Below, piece after piece: positions 1 through 11,879 of a stretch of 64,000 nucleotides of DNA. Positions within the stretch are counted from its first letter, which is position 1. Every line of letters begins with the position of its first letter. The notes beneath the pieces were generated by a model. The model had not been told where the DNA came from and did no database searches. It worked only from the letters and a program-made list of their open reading frames with translations. The position numbers were made by a program, and so were the translations under genes. This DNA is from Sclerotinia nivalis (taxonomy: Eukaryota; Ascomycota; Leotiomycetes; Helotiales; Sclerotiniaceae): the NCBI GenBank assembly GCA_029531795.1, contig JAPEIS010000009.1:806001-870000 (forward strand), given 5' to 3'.

Positions 1-3000
1 AACACCTCTTCCAGTAACCCCTCCGAAGAAATTAGGCATAACGTCGTATTAACTCGTTTATTTGTTGTATGGTGTATAAGAGGAAATGGTCCCAAAGTTG
101 TCTGAGGTCAGTGTGAGAGTCCCTCAGCCAAACTCAGATATTGTTGTAGAGTTGTAAAGTCGTGAGCTCAAGATATTAAGAAATAAATTGAACGACTTCT
201 CTCCGAAGTAACTGCCAGGGAAATGTATGAAAATAGTAGTGGTAGTTGGAAATCGCTCCTTCTCTTCTGCAGCAACACTGCACAGGTATATACATGTACA
301 GATCAAAAAACCATATAAGTATAAAATAATGAGAAAAAGAAATCTCAAACTATGATCAGTTCTTTGCTATCTTTTCTCTAGCCTTCCTTAGTATATCAGC
401 TTATCCGGCCTCAGCCTAGTATATTTGTCGCAATCTCTCCCCTTTCTCTCTTTTGCGTACTTCTTTTAATCCAATCAAAAATCCTACTTCGATGGTCCAA
501 TAACCAGTCAATAATCCAGTGGTTCAGATGCGATTCACGAAATCCACACTTAATCTGGGTAGATCAAAGTGGCGCTTCCGCACGTCACAAATCGGCTGTT
601 ACTTGGTATTTGGTATTTGGTATAGGAGTGGATTTGTTTTAGTGGGGGTCAGCGCAGGAGAAACTTTTTTGTTGATGTTCGAGAACTTTTTTTTCCTTTT
701 CCTTTTCGTTGGTGTATCAAAGTACCGATACGATTGTATCCGTAAAGCTTGGGTGCTAACCAATCAAATACCGGTAGACATATATAGATACGATATTATT
801 AGCTGAGATCAATACAATTGATACTAAGACTAAAGCCTCATTAAGTAGGTACCTAGTAGGTATATAATAGTTCGATAGACAGATGGATGGCTCGAATCTA
901 ATATTGAAATATATGTACTTCGCCATCCGACTGTCACAGTCTCATCTTGTTATCTCATGGTCGACTGGTGGGAATATTCCATTATCAAGTGATGGTGTAT
1001 ACTACCTAGGTTTCTCAAGGCTGAATGATTATCTACCGGTATATTAAAAGATGCAGGAAGGTGGATGTTAAAAGTACCTACCTAGGCATATTTAAGCCTT
1101 GGAAAGTTACCCGTTAAGCAAGCTGCAGCATGCACTGAGCAAACTCATGAAAATCAGGTCAGATCAACATCATTTTAAAAAAAGTACTGTGATTGATGTA
1201 ACTTCGATGTAACTTGATATACGGCCTCGGTCTATTTTTACGCGTGGAAAGGGGTAAAACTGGGCGAGGTCAAGAGTCATGAACATCTGATGAAGGAACT
1301 GAGACCCATAGGCTATAATAAATCTCTATATATGGCATGATCAAATCGCACGAGCGATGATCCAAAATATCGAATGACTTTCACATGATAAACATAAATC
1401 ATGGTTTGGTTATCAACATCAGGCAGATGAAAATAGTCTGTCAGACTGCAACCGATAAATTAGTGCTGGTGTCATTGATATTCTCCTTATCGAATAATGA
1501 GTCCTAAAGCGGGTTTTTGATTATGATTCACTGATTTCAAACGCTTGCTTGTAAGTCGCATCAGCCCGTCCTTTATCCTAAATTGACGCTACGGTATTGT
1601 TCCGGCCCAACCCTAAGCAACAAACTTTTAGTTTAACGATCTTGTAGACTTTTTCCTCATAGTGGACACGGACTGAAGCGCCTGCGTCAAATCCTTCTCA
1701 CACGTTTCGTTTCTTCGCCTAGAAAAGTTCAACAACCGACCTCTATATGGCATGGCCTCCCTCTCATCAATCATAAGAAGCTCCGCCGCCGAGAATAGGC
1801 CGCTCATCCTTTCATCTTCACAATGTTCACAACTTCACATACCGTATACGATCCGCAATATTGCATGCAAAGATCTACCTCAGTGCCACTTTCCTTAAGG
1901 ATAATTTGCGCATTACCTTTTTGGTGCTGCCGCCATATCTACTGTGTATAAAACTAGATGGCCGAATATGGTCCATACCATTATGGATCCTATCATTTAA
2001 AAGTCCAACTGTGGATGGATCAATTTCAAAGTTCAAAATCCAACCAAAGCTAAAAAATACCTCAAACCCACAAATTTCTGACATGGAACCTTGATCTCAA
2101 CCTCCTTTTGAAAATCCTGCGATAAGGCAAATTTCTGCATGGATCACTATCTGACCTTATTCCACTTCTTGAAAGCTTGTTAGCTTTACGAACTCGAAAC
2201 ACCTTTTTCTGCACTGTGCAGAGTGATTGCGTAACAAAAGGATGATGAGGCTCATGGGTAACAGCTATTTTTTTACCGAGCTACTTTTTCTGTATCGGGC
2301 CTTAAAGAAAACAAGTCTCAAGAAACCCCTCCGAGATTAAAATTGTTGAACGATGATTGGTGCGTGTTCTTTCTCTCGAACTTCGCTTGTTGGGGTGTGG
2401 ATGCATAGATCCGTCCGTACCTGGCATCGATGATATCTAAGATTTCGAGTTTTCCCGATGCACATTTACTGAGTGAGGGGATCTGAGCGCTCACTGCATG
2501 ATGTTGACGATAGAAAGTATACACACACCGCTACCAGCACAGGCATGCTTGATGCTTGAGCATAAGCACTATTTATACCTGCTCGACGTGTATTAATGTG
2601 GGCTACGATATTCCAAAGTGAAGCGACATCCTTCAATGCATTTACGCCTCTCCAGCTCATCAACACTCACAGATATCAACGATCGCCAGAAATATTTTAC
2701 CTTAATCTTCTTAAAACATAGCAATACAACCAAAGTTTGGTTGACCCTGGCGCGGTTCCTCCAGAACACTCACTAGGTTACCATACCACATCGGCACGTT
2801 CGCACATTCGCACTGGATAAATGCAAGCCGTCGCAAGGATAGCGATAAAATCGCATCACATTATATCACATCATATCATTTCACAATCTGAAATCTGATA
2901 CTTCAAGATCCAGATTCGAATATCTGGTGTGTTGTACACAACATGGTCTTCTCACCCCTCCTCGGTCAATTCGTTTTGCTCGATTTCACATGATGAGATC

Positions 3001-3660
3001 AATCGACACGTCGAGAACTTCACATGTAAGACTCTTGCAGCTAATTGTACACTACAAATCTTTAGGATTTCACATGAGACATGAAAAAGAATTTCCTCCA
3101 ACCTCGTTCTACCCTTGACATGTGCTTATGTGCTTACTGCTTGCAAAAGCCACATTCTACAAGCCAAGATTTTGGCAACGATTCAATCACAGCCAAGAAT
3201 TTATGTGCAGGTGTATGAAGTCATACTAATGATGCATATGATTCATGAATATTTTCCTGTGATAAATATGAGTATATTTTTAGAACTTTGAATTCATGGT
3301 TTTCTGTTTGTTACATGTCATTATTAGGAAATACTCGAGTAATATGTTGCAGAAAAGCAATGGAGAGTTTCCGAAGGCTATGATAGTTCGCATTATGTAA
3401 TCACAAACTCGCTACACCTTCCGCTTCATCAACCATCCCAATTCTTCAGCCCAATTCACATTCCAATCTCAACGTCATACCTATTAGGCTACTACCATAC
3501 TCTCATCCCAAAGCGTTGCCCCTCAATTCACCAGAGAGCCCCACCTCAAAATTAAAGGAAAAAAGTTCCATTACCCCACCCCGCTACACCTGCGAAAAAA
3601 ATTCCACCAAATCAGCAAAAAAGATTTTGAACATGAGATTCAAGGAATTCTCTATTTGAA
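1..3660. other. Gene-poor AT-rich stretch
   Basis: I see no recognisable gene here. The open frames are short (under 100 codons), lack domain motifs and overlap in several frames. The sequence is AT-rich with short simple stretches and ends at the tRNA gene. It could hold untranslated or non-coding transcripts, but nothing in the sequence shows one. Confidence 0.5.
3617..3622 (-). terminator. Possible Pol III T-run terminator for tRNA-Asp
   Basis: Six As on the plus strand give a T6 run on the tRNA strand, about 38 nt past the tRNA 3' end. Pol III normally stops at T4 or longer. This distance is longer than usual, so the assignment is tentative. Confidence 0.35.
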
Positions 3661-3746
3661 CTCTCTGACGGGGAGTCGAACCCCGGTCTCCCGCGCTTTG
3701 CCGTATGAGTGACAAGCGGAAATCATGACCGTTAGACCATCAAAGA
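3661..3746 (-). tRNA. tRNA-Asp(GTC) with a 14-nt intron
   Basis: Read on the minus strand, a 7-bp acceptor stem (TCTTTGA paired with TCAGAGA, one G:U) encloses a D-arm (TGGTCTAACGGTCATGA), an anticodon stem CCGC/GCGG with loop TTGTCAC, and a T-arm CGGGG-TTCGACT-CCCCG. The anticodon GTC reads Asp codons. About 14 extra bases (around 3698-3711) lie just 3' of the anticodon at the canonical nuclear tRNA intron site. The mature tRNA would be 72 nt before CCA addition. It sits about 0.6 kb upstream of the decayed DUF3435 recombinase, on the opposite strand. Confidence 0.87.
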
Positions 3747-3872
3747 TTTTCGGTTGACGGTTAGCCGTTTTCCAAATCTATATACCCATCATTGTGCCGC
3801 TTTTACGTACCATTCATTTCCAAAATTCGTGCCTGAAATTTTCCGTCTTTAAACATTCAACTTTCGTAAAAC

Positions 3873-3916
3873 CGAATTTCGAATTTCGAATTTTCGATTT
3901 TCGATTTTCGATTTCA
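3873..3916. repeat. Short TTTCGA-type tandem repeat
   Basis: Repeated units of the type GAATTTC and GATTTTC follow one another and form overlapping TTCGAA palindromes. This is a simple repeat of about 44 bp with no apparent coding role. Confidence 0.6.
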
Positions 3917-4333
3917 GTATCCATCTTCTACAATACAGATTGCTGTAAAACAATACCAGTACATTGGATTTACGATTTCACATTTTCTGTTTTTCAAAGG
4001 ATGATTCCATTAATTGTATTTCTTGAATGTTACAGATGTATTCCCTTTTTGTTACTTGTTTTACTTCGAAATCGAGATGGAATCATTCTGAAGCTATTCC
4101 CAACGTTGATTCTCACGAAAATGATTCTCACGAAAACGAAAGCGGTGAAATTCTTAGCAGCTACCTGGAATTCTTCTATTCCTAGCACCCATACCCACTT
4201 GGAATACTTCCATGAGAACGGTACAATGTTAAGCATTCTAAGTATATATATCATCTTGTCATTTTATCTCTTTCCTCCAATCTCTTTCCGCCATCAATCT
4301 CTTTCCGTCATCAATCTCTTGTCAAGTTTGAAC

Positions 4334-6440
4334 AATGAATGATCTATTAGCATATCGCGAGGCTCGAAAGTTAGCAAATTCACAAAAAGTTGAGATACCT
4401 TTTCAAGGAAGGCCTCTTACAACCCCTACGAAAGTTTTGTATACTGGTTTACGAAAACTTTGGGAAAGGCAAGTAAGATACTTCAGATAATATCACAAAC
4501 ATACTAACTTTTGCTTAGTTTCCAACAGGATATTATACCTAATGCCTTTCCCGATCTTGAAACTATCGAGACATTCCTTATATAGCATACTAGCAATGCC
4601 AAAGGGAGACTCAATGAAAAGCTTTCTATCAAAACTCTTTTATATAAAGTAGGAAGGTTTGAATATATATATAATGTAGTTTATCATTATAAAATTCCTG
4701 ATACTATTCTTGATCTTACTCGATATGTAAGTATTGTTAATCTGATTTACAATTTATACAACTAACCTCAATAATATATATCGACAGATTTGGCAAAGGA
4801 GCTGGGTCTCGAAGATGCTGAGTATAATAAAAAGTGTACCGACTGGATCGATATCGAGATCATGATTCTTTACTTAACGATGCAGGACGAACATGAATAT
4901 CACTGTAATCACTATCGAATACAGCTGGGATGTATCTTCATATTGATTGCAGACGATGGAGAACGAATTGATGCAATCACTAGATCAGACTCTTATCGTA
5001 AAGGTAATGTCGCATTGTGCTATGGGGTAATTATACTACAAAAGTATCTATAATAGTACAGAATAATAATCAATATCTACAGGATCTCAATCTTTTTCTC
5101 CTTCCAGCACAAGGCTCGAGCTCAAGCCCTCGATTCAGATTGGAAATCAAATTTGACAACAGAAAGAACGAAAGGGGAAAGAAGAATAAATAGTGAGATT
5201 ATAGGGAATGTTTTCTAAAAGTTTTGTTCTAACAAGATAACAGCATCGAGCAATCATATTTGTTGAGGGATGTTCCAGGTACTTGTGTTGTTTCTTGGAT
5301 TTTGGATTTTGGCACTTGTATTTATGGATGATGCATTGGAACATTATTCTACACCTTCTCAACTATTTGAGAGGGAGACGTCAAACACAATGGAGATCCC
5401 AATCACCTTCAAACAAAGCAAAATGCACACACCTTTGTTTCGAAGGATGGAAGGACCAGGTAATCGAAAACTTTCCTCTACTCTCGCGATTTCCAGCACT
5501 TCTGTGACCGCGGATGCTCAACGTGTCGTTGCAGCGGCGGGATTTAGACAGCGTTTTACATTTTACTGTATTCGGTGTGGGATGAGCAATGTTTTTCATG
5601 ATAGTAAGTTTTTCAATATATCTATATAGCGAAATGTACTAATTAACTTCCAGACAAGGTTGATAACTCTCGTATAAAGCAACTTATGGGCCATAGTGGC
5701 CTATCAGATAAAAATTTTCAGAAATATTATCAGTCTCGAAAGGTGAATATTGACATTGGGAATATTTATCGAATGCAACAATTGCGTTCAGAAAGAACCG
5801 AGACATTAAATATGCGTTCTAAACGAGACCCTACAGTTCTGGTGAAGCTTTCAGCTGATCAAAAAAAAGAGTATTACGATCAAGATAAAGATATACAAGA
5901 TCTGTTTGCATCTAGAAAGAGGTTGAAACGAGAACTTCGATATCTATTTAGTCAAAAAGAGAGTACCCGAGCTAAGCTTGCCATTATTCGATGTAGTATT
6001 GAAAGGCGAAAGATTTATATAAGAAAACATGGTTTGAGGAAAGTCAGAGAGAATCATTTCGAGAACCTATCGAAACCGTCCCAATCCAGCGAAAACTTCG
6101 AGTCTGAAGTTCCGATTCCGCCCGTCGTTCGACCTGAACTTTCCAACATTTTGTATCCTAAAGTATTTGATAGCAAAACTACCTTGCTTGCAATTGAAGG
6201 ATTGATTGCATATTGTACTACTACAAGTACTCCGTATCATAATTCACAAAAAATGGAATGGATTACTTGTGGAAAAGGAGTATAGAATTACTGCGCGTTT
6301 TAACGAATTGAAAGGATATAGTTGTGAGGAGATCAATAACGCCCTCCCACACCGGACTCCCCGGCGATCCAGATGCAATACTCGGCGAAGCTCAAAAAGT
6401 AATCCTGTTGGAAATTTATACAAATCTCCTAGGATTTTCT
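4334..6440 (+). pseudogene. Decayed DUF3435 (FluG-domain) tyrosine recombinase, Starship-captain/Crypton-like
   Basis: A start at 4334 opens a multi-exon reading with fungal introns: donor GTAAGA at 4473, an intron at about 4726-4787, another at 5029-5082 and another at 5602-5653. The exons carry family landmarks. They include WIDIEIMILYLTMQDEHEY (about 4855), a GERIDA...SYRKGN box that matches the family's G-R-PGA motif with the first catalytic Arg, TFYCIR with a second Arg (about 5555), and MGHSG...FQKYYQSR (5686-5740) with the presumed His and nucleophilic Tyr. A TAG stop at 4583-4585 and a stop plus frame changes after about 5200 and 6284 break it. It is therefore a pseudogene. The family comprises site-specific DNA recombinases that mobilise Starship elements and Crypton-like elements. 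A decayed NLR follows 1.1 kb downstream on the same strand. Confidence 0.72.
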
Positions 6441-7557
6441 ATTTTGTTTATTATACCTCAAGATCTATTGGAAGTTTATTATATATGGATTTCTCTTTTC
6501 TTTTCTTTTCTTCTTCTCTTCTTCCTTTAGTATAAAATTCTAGATAATAATATAGATGTACTTTTCGCTATTCTTTATTGTTGAATAAGCTTAGGTTTAA
6601 TAACGTCTGTCCCTGCGTAGCGAGACGTACCCCATTACGAGACAAATTATAGGTACTTTGAATTCAAACGACTCTGAATTTACTAAAGTATTAAAATGTT
6701 TATATATTATCATTTTAGATATGTTTTTATGCCTCTCTCGAATACTTCTGACCTATCAATTCCGAAAATTCTTATTGTGTTGTTGCCGCCTATCTGAATT
6801 ATAAATAGTCTCTTATTATAGTATAGTAGAACCTCTCGATCTGCGACATTACTATTAAGCTCTTTTCCATTTTTGAACTCATAAAACGATTAGATATGAA
6901 CTTCCAAGTTTTATCGCGATGCTAAAAGTCAATGTCAGTCTTGTGGCGGCCAGAGCACGCTATATCACACGACGTCGCCACAAAGGATGATACCTCCTCC
7001 GATAAAGCAATTGAGGCTTCTGGTCAGCGACGGTGTAGTTATAATTGTAATAAGATCTGTGGCTGCCAAACATATGACAGCAGCGTTTGTGGCTGGATAT
7101 GATCTTGCCGGAAATTCCCGCTTCCCGATATTCTCCGAGCAGAGCAAAGAGTGGCCTGTGCGAAAGAAGTCCCTCTTTCAGCAATTTTGGATGCCTTTAT
7201 AATTCTTCTATCCTTTTAATCTCTATCTATAGTATTTTATTGCTTTTTGATTTTATAGAAGTTGCTATTTCAATAATAAGGGATAAATTTCTTTTAGAAT
7301 CTAGTTTGTAATGGATAAGGTTTCTATAAAATGAAATATCCTTTGTATTCTGTCTGCCTTCGCTATGTAAGTAGCTGGCCAGGTTACACTACGATACAGC
7401 TTCGTCAGTAGCGCCTATGATTACAATTGTATATCCTTCTTATGCTTAGCTCTTCAATGTTCCAATCTTCAAAATCCCGATCTTCAAATAGCAATGCTTG
7501 TGTCAAATTGCCGAATTAGTGATACAAATCGCGCTTACTATAAAATCGCTTGCAAAC
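6441..7557. other. Spacer between recombinase and NLR remnants
   Basis: AT-rich sequence with no recognised domain. Small overlapping frames around 6960-7310 occur on both strands and look like chance frames. I cannot tell whether this was originally part of an element carrying both neighbours. Confidence 0.4.
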
Positions 7558-10500
7558 CTTCAGTATGTCCTTTATACGTTTCTTGCAACGCAAACCCAAT
7601 GGCGAGATCGTCTTTTGCGAATTTACCAGCAGCGAAGTCCCTACCTACGCAATACTCTCTTATATCTGGGGAGAAGAGGAGATTGTCTATCAAGATTTGA
7701 AAAAAAGCAAGAACAAGAGCAAGACTGTGAATAAAATTGAATGGAGGAAGATATAGTTTTGCGCGAAGTAAGTTGTAGTAGATGGACTGGAATACTTTTG
7801 GGTTGATATTTGTTGTATCGATAAGAAGAATATAATCGAGCTTAGTACAGCGATCAACTTTATGTTTCGGTGGTATCAGAATGCTGTATGCTGCTATGTT
7901 TACTTTTCGGATGTCTCCCAGCCCGATACTAGGGTGGATGATTAGAGGGTATAAAGGGAAGCTTTTAGGAAGAATCGTTGATTCATTCGAGACTAAACGT
8001 TTCAGGAGTTTATTGTATTAAGGCTGGTTGATTTTTTTAGCTCGGAGGGTAGGCGATTTGGAAACAAATTATCGTTTGAGTTTGAGATATATGAAATTAC
8101 TAGTATCGTAAACAAAGCTTTTCGAAATGATGCATTGTCAAATTTTAACATCAAAAAATGGAGATCATAGGTAGAGCATTGTAATATTACTATTGAAGAA
8201 GATAAAGTTTATTATTTAATCAGGATCTTCGATATATTTATGGTATCAAATTATAGTAAGAGAAGGGATCAGATATTTAGATGGTTGGAGGATGAGATTT
8301 ATAGGATGTATAAGGATCAGTTGTTTATATAGATGTATTAATTAAAGTAACGAAATTGATAAATACAGGAATCGATTTTGAATAATTTACTGTTGAATTC
8401 AATTTCGTGTTATTTTTTGAAGCTACATAATTTGTTATTAAAAAGAAAAAACTATCGGAAATGTATGAGCTATTTCAAAATCATAGTAGTCGATTCTGTA
8501 TCATCTTTTATGATCTTGGGGGTATAGGAAAGATTCAGCTAGCAATCATATATATTAGATGATACAAAAAGAAATATACAGCGATCTTTTGGTTGAATAC
8601 AAATGACAAAGATTTATTCAAACTGAACTTTCAGGATATTATTTAGTAGATACTGAAATATTATTCTTCTATTAGTATACTATCTAGTATAGACTAAAAT
8701 AAAGACCTCGATCAAATTATTAATGAAGTTAAGGGCTGACTTGATTTTCTATAGAATACAAAATGGTTAATGATCTATAATAACTTTAATAACTCTAAAA
8801 GATTTGACAATTTTGATAACTCAATAGTCGATATAGGTCAATTCCTTTTTTAATCTAATTATAATTCGATTATTATTACGATATGGTTATCGTAAATTAA
8901 GTAAAGTATACGAATTTATATTCAAAAACTAGATATCAGGGAAGGTCTTAAGATTGTATTTAATATATCAGAACATAAGGGTATTGAAAAAAATATGTTG
9001 GTATAATTGATAATGGAAAAAAATATAATACTAATAAGGCAAATTTTGATATTATAACATTTGTTAAAGAATTCGATGGTTTATTATTTGTTTTATCTAC
9101 AGCAAAGGTATATTTCGAATATATAACGATGAACTTTTCGGATTATCTTCAGCTCTATAAGACATTATAATTGAAGCTTTAAATAACAAGTCCCTTGTTG
9201 GATTCCTATATAGATTGTACATTATATACAATATGACAAATCATTTTCGATCGAATCCAACAGCAGAATAAAGCATCAGCAAAACTACTCAAGCTATAAG
9301 CATATTTTCATCGATAGGATCTATGGTTTGATTTCCTTCGACATGCAAACTCTATAAACGATAAATGGATACAGAAGCTTATGAAGGACGAACTGAACTT
9401 TAATGAGGTTATCATTCTACTATGTACCTTCGGATTAGTTGATCCAGACAGGTCTTCTCAGCAGCAGATCGGGGCTAGAGGGTATAGTATGTATAATTGT
9501 ATTTACTTATGGATAGTATTTGTACTTAACAAGGAGTGGGATAAGAGTTTTGTATATCTGGCTTTAACTTGTATATCCTTAAAAATTCCTAATACAAATG
9601 AAAAATATTGGTGGTTCTTATAGCAGCATCTTCTTCAATACACAATACAATAGATCTTCTTTATAGAAGATGTTAAGGTAAATATAAACGGATTATATTA
9701 GAAGTTTTACAATTTAGGCGATTTCTACTTTGACCAAGGCAAGCTAGTAGAGGTAGAGAAGATATATTTTCGAGCGCTGGAAGATAGAGAAAAGGCACTT
9801 AAACCAGATCATATATTAATATTCGATATAATCAACAATCTAGGTAACCTTTACAAAGATCAAGGTAAGTTAGCAGAGGCGGAGAAAATGTATTTTCGAG
9901 TACTAGAAGGCAAAAAGAAGGCACTTGGACTAGACTATATATCAACATTCGATATAATCAACAATCTAGGTAATCTTTATAGAGATTAAGGCAAGTTAAT
10001 AAAGGCAGAGAAGATGTATCGTTGAGCGCTGGAAGGTAAGGAGAAGGCATTTGGATCAGATTATATATTAATACTCGATATAATCAATAACCTAGGCCTT
10101 TTCTATTCTAACCAAGGCAAGCTAGCAGAGGCGGAGATGATATATCTTCGAGCGCTGAAAGGCAAGAAGAAGGTACTTGGACCAGATTACACATCAATAT
10201 TCGATATAATCAACAACTTAGGCAACCTCTACAGAGATTAAGGCAAACTAGTAGAAGCGAAGAAGATATATCGTCGAGTGTTGGAAGGTAGCGAGAAGGT
10301 ATTTGGACCAGATTATATATCAATACTCTATACAATCAATAACCTAGGCTTTCTCTACTCTAACCAAGGCAAGCTAGTAGAGGCAGAGATGATGTATCTT
10401 CGAGCGTTGGAAGGCAGCGAAAAGGCATTTGGATCAGATTACATATCAACATTCTAAACAATTAATAACCTAGGCCTTCTCTACTCTAACTAAAGCAAGC

Positions 10501-11117
10501 TAGCAAAGGTAAAGATGATGTATCTTCGAGCGTTAGAAAACAGCGAAAAAACATTTAAATCAAATTATATATCAATATTCCAAACAATCAATAACCTAGG
10601 CCTTCTCTACTCTAACCAAGGCAAGCTAGCAGAGGCAAAGATAATGTATTTTTGAGCGTTGGAAGGCAAGGAGAAGGCATTTGGACCAGATCATATATCA
10701 ACATTCGATACAGTTAACAACCTAGGCAACCTCTATTCTGACCAAGGCAAGCTAACGGAGACGGAGAAGATATATCTTCGAGCGCTGGAAGGTTATGAGA
10801 ATGTTCTTGGTCTTGAACTTGCCTCGTTTTATCTACCGGCGTTGAATACTATGTTCAATTTTGGAGACCTCTTTTCGCAAACTGATCGGAAAGATATAGC
10901 AAGGGTAATGTATAATCGAGCATTGTCTGGATACACAACCGTCCAAAGGCCTTCCTCTAAATTGTCTAGGCAAGTTGAAGATCGGCTTCAAACGTTGCAA
11001 GTTGCGTCTGCTGGGTCGAATGTAGGTCGAAATGAGTTTACAAAGCCTGGAGTAGCAAATTCGAGGTCTTTGAAGCAGAAAACCCGCAAGCTAGGAAGGT
11101 GGCTGAACATTAGATAA
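7558..11117 (+). pseudogene. Decayed HET-NB-ARC-TPR NLR (STAND) protein
   Basis: The N-terminus (7558-7750) matches a HET domain start: SFIRFLQRKPNG, then YAILSYIWG. HET motifs continue in broken frames: WVDICCIDK (about 7800), MFRWYQNA and the C-terminal SKRRDQIFRWLEDEI (about 8300). A P-loop FYDLGGIGKIQLAI (8510-8555) and FWLN mark the NB-ARC domain, with a Lys-Ile in place of the usual Lys-Thr, and the Walker B-like stretch WLMIYNN lies near 8766. Nine TPR units of 42 residues follow (9700-10830). The last 152 codons (10659-11117) are open and end in a basic tail. Intact members are fungal non-self recognition and programmed cell death receptors. Many in-frame stops remain, mostly TAA, TAG or TGA where CAA, CAG or CGA is expected, which points to RIP-type decay. 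Confidence 0.82.
9700..10833 (+). repeat. Nine-unit 126-bp tandem repeat encoding TPRs
   Basis: The conserved GGCAAGCTAG-type block begins at 9738, 9864, 9990, 10116, 10242, 10368, 10494, 10620 and 10746, exactly 126 bp apart. Each unit encodes a kinesin-light-chain-type TPR (NNLGNLYxDQGKLAEAE, then LRALEGKEKAFGPDH). Units remain very similar to one another. The stop codons inside the array sit at conserved Gln or Arg positions of the consensus. Confidence 0.9.
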
Positions 11118-11879
11118 GCTACAAGGGCTTTTTTCTTATAGTTCTATTATTAACTTACAAGTATTGATATAATTAGAGATACCAGATCAGACATCTCTTT
11201 TAACTTCTGATCCAGAATCGACCACTGTTGTAATGACCCTGTATAACCATTCTTCTCCTCACTAACACCGAACAATAGAAGTTTACTAAGCTATTGGCCG
11301 ATTTTAACCGAGCTACTGGTTGGTGCTGAAAAAAATGAAAAACGACATTGATTTCACTTCTGATGAACAATATAGTATCCTTTATATTATGCTTTCATTT
11401 ATGCCCCAATAGTATCCTTACAGTTCATCACTTTACTATAGAACAGTAAGCCTCTTCGATATTCAGCCCTAGAACTAAAAGGAATCCCGTTTTTGCAGTG
11501 ATGGATAGATCGCCAACGAATTCCATGATGACCTGATAACAGAATCTGTAAGGGTTGCAAGAGTGCCAAGAGGAGCACGGTATCAGCACACCAGACCGCG
11601 ATGACCTAGCAAATACGTTGAGAATAGCTCAGACGATGAAGACAGCAAGACAGCGGTGTGCTCGGTGATAAGAGGCCACACTACCCAAGATATATAATAA
11701 GGGTATAATGACAGCGGGCACAATAGCGAGCATAATGATGGCAAACAATAGTCATCGCAGAGTATAATAAGAGAATCATTGTAGAACAAGCACAGCAATA
11801 ACACTAAAGGCTTGTACAACCCATTATATCAGAAACCGATGCAGATTAATATTAACTCTACTTTATAGCAACAAATCTC
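11118..11879. other. Spacer without recognised gene
   Basis: Follows the NLR stop and precedes the LINE. Only short frames with unlike composition are present (for example one on the minus strand at 11583-11819), and no motif is recognised. Confidence 0.4.

Noticed and set aside
519..806. 95-codon open frame on the plus strand
   Set aside because: No motif, no intron support and composition like the surrounding intergenic DNA.
9700..10833. Regularly spaced repeats that look superficially array-like (CRISPR-like)
   Set aside because: The units are contiguous 126-bp coding repeats for TPRs with no unique spacers, in a eukaryotic genome.
11583..11819. 78-codon Leu/Ser/Cys-rich minus-strand frame
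   Set aside because: Low-complexity composition between an NLR remnant and a LINE, with no recognisable domain or start context.
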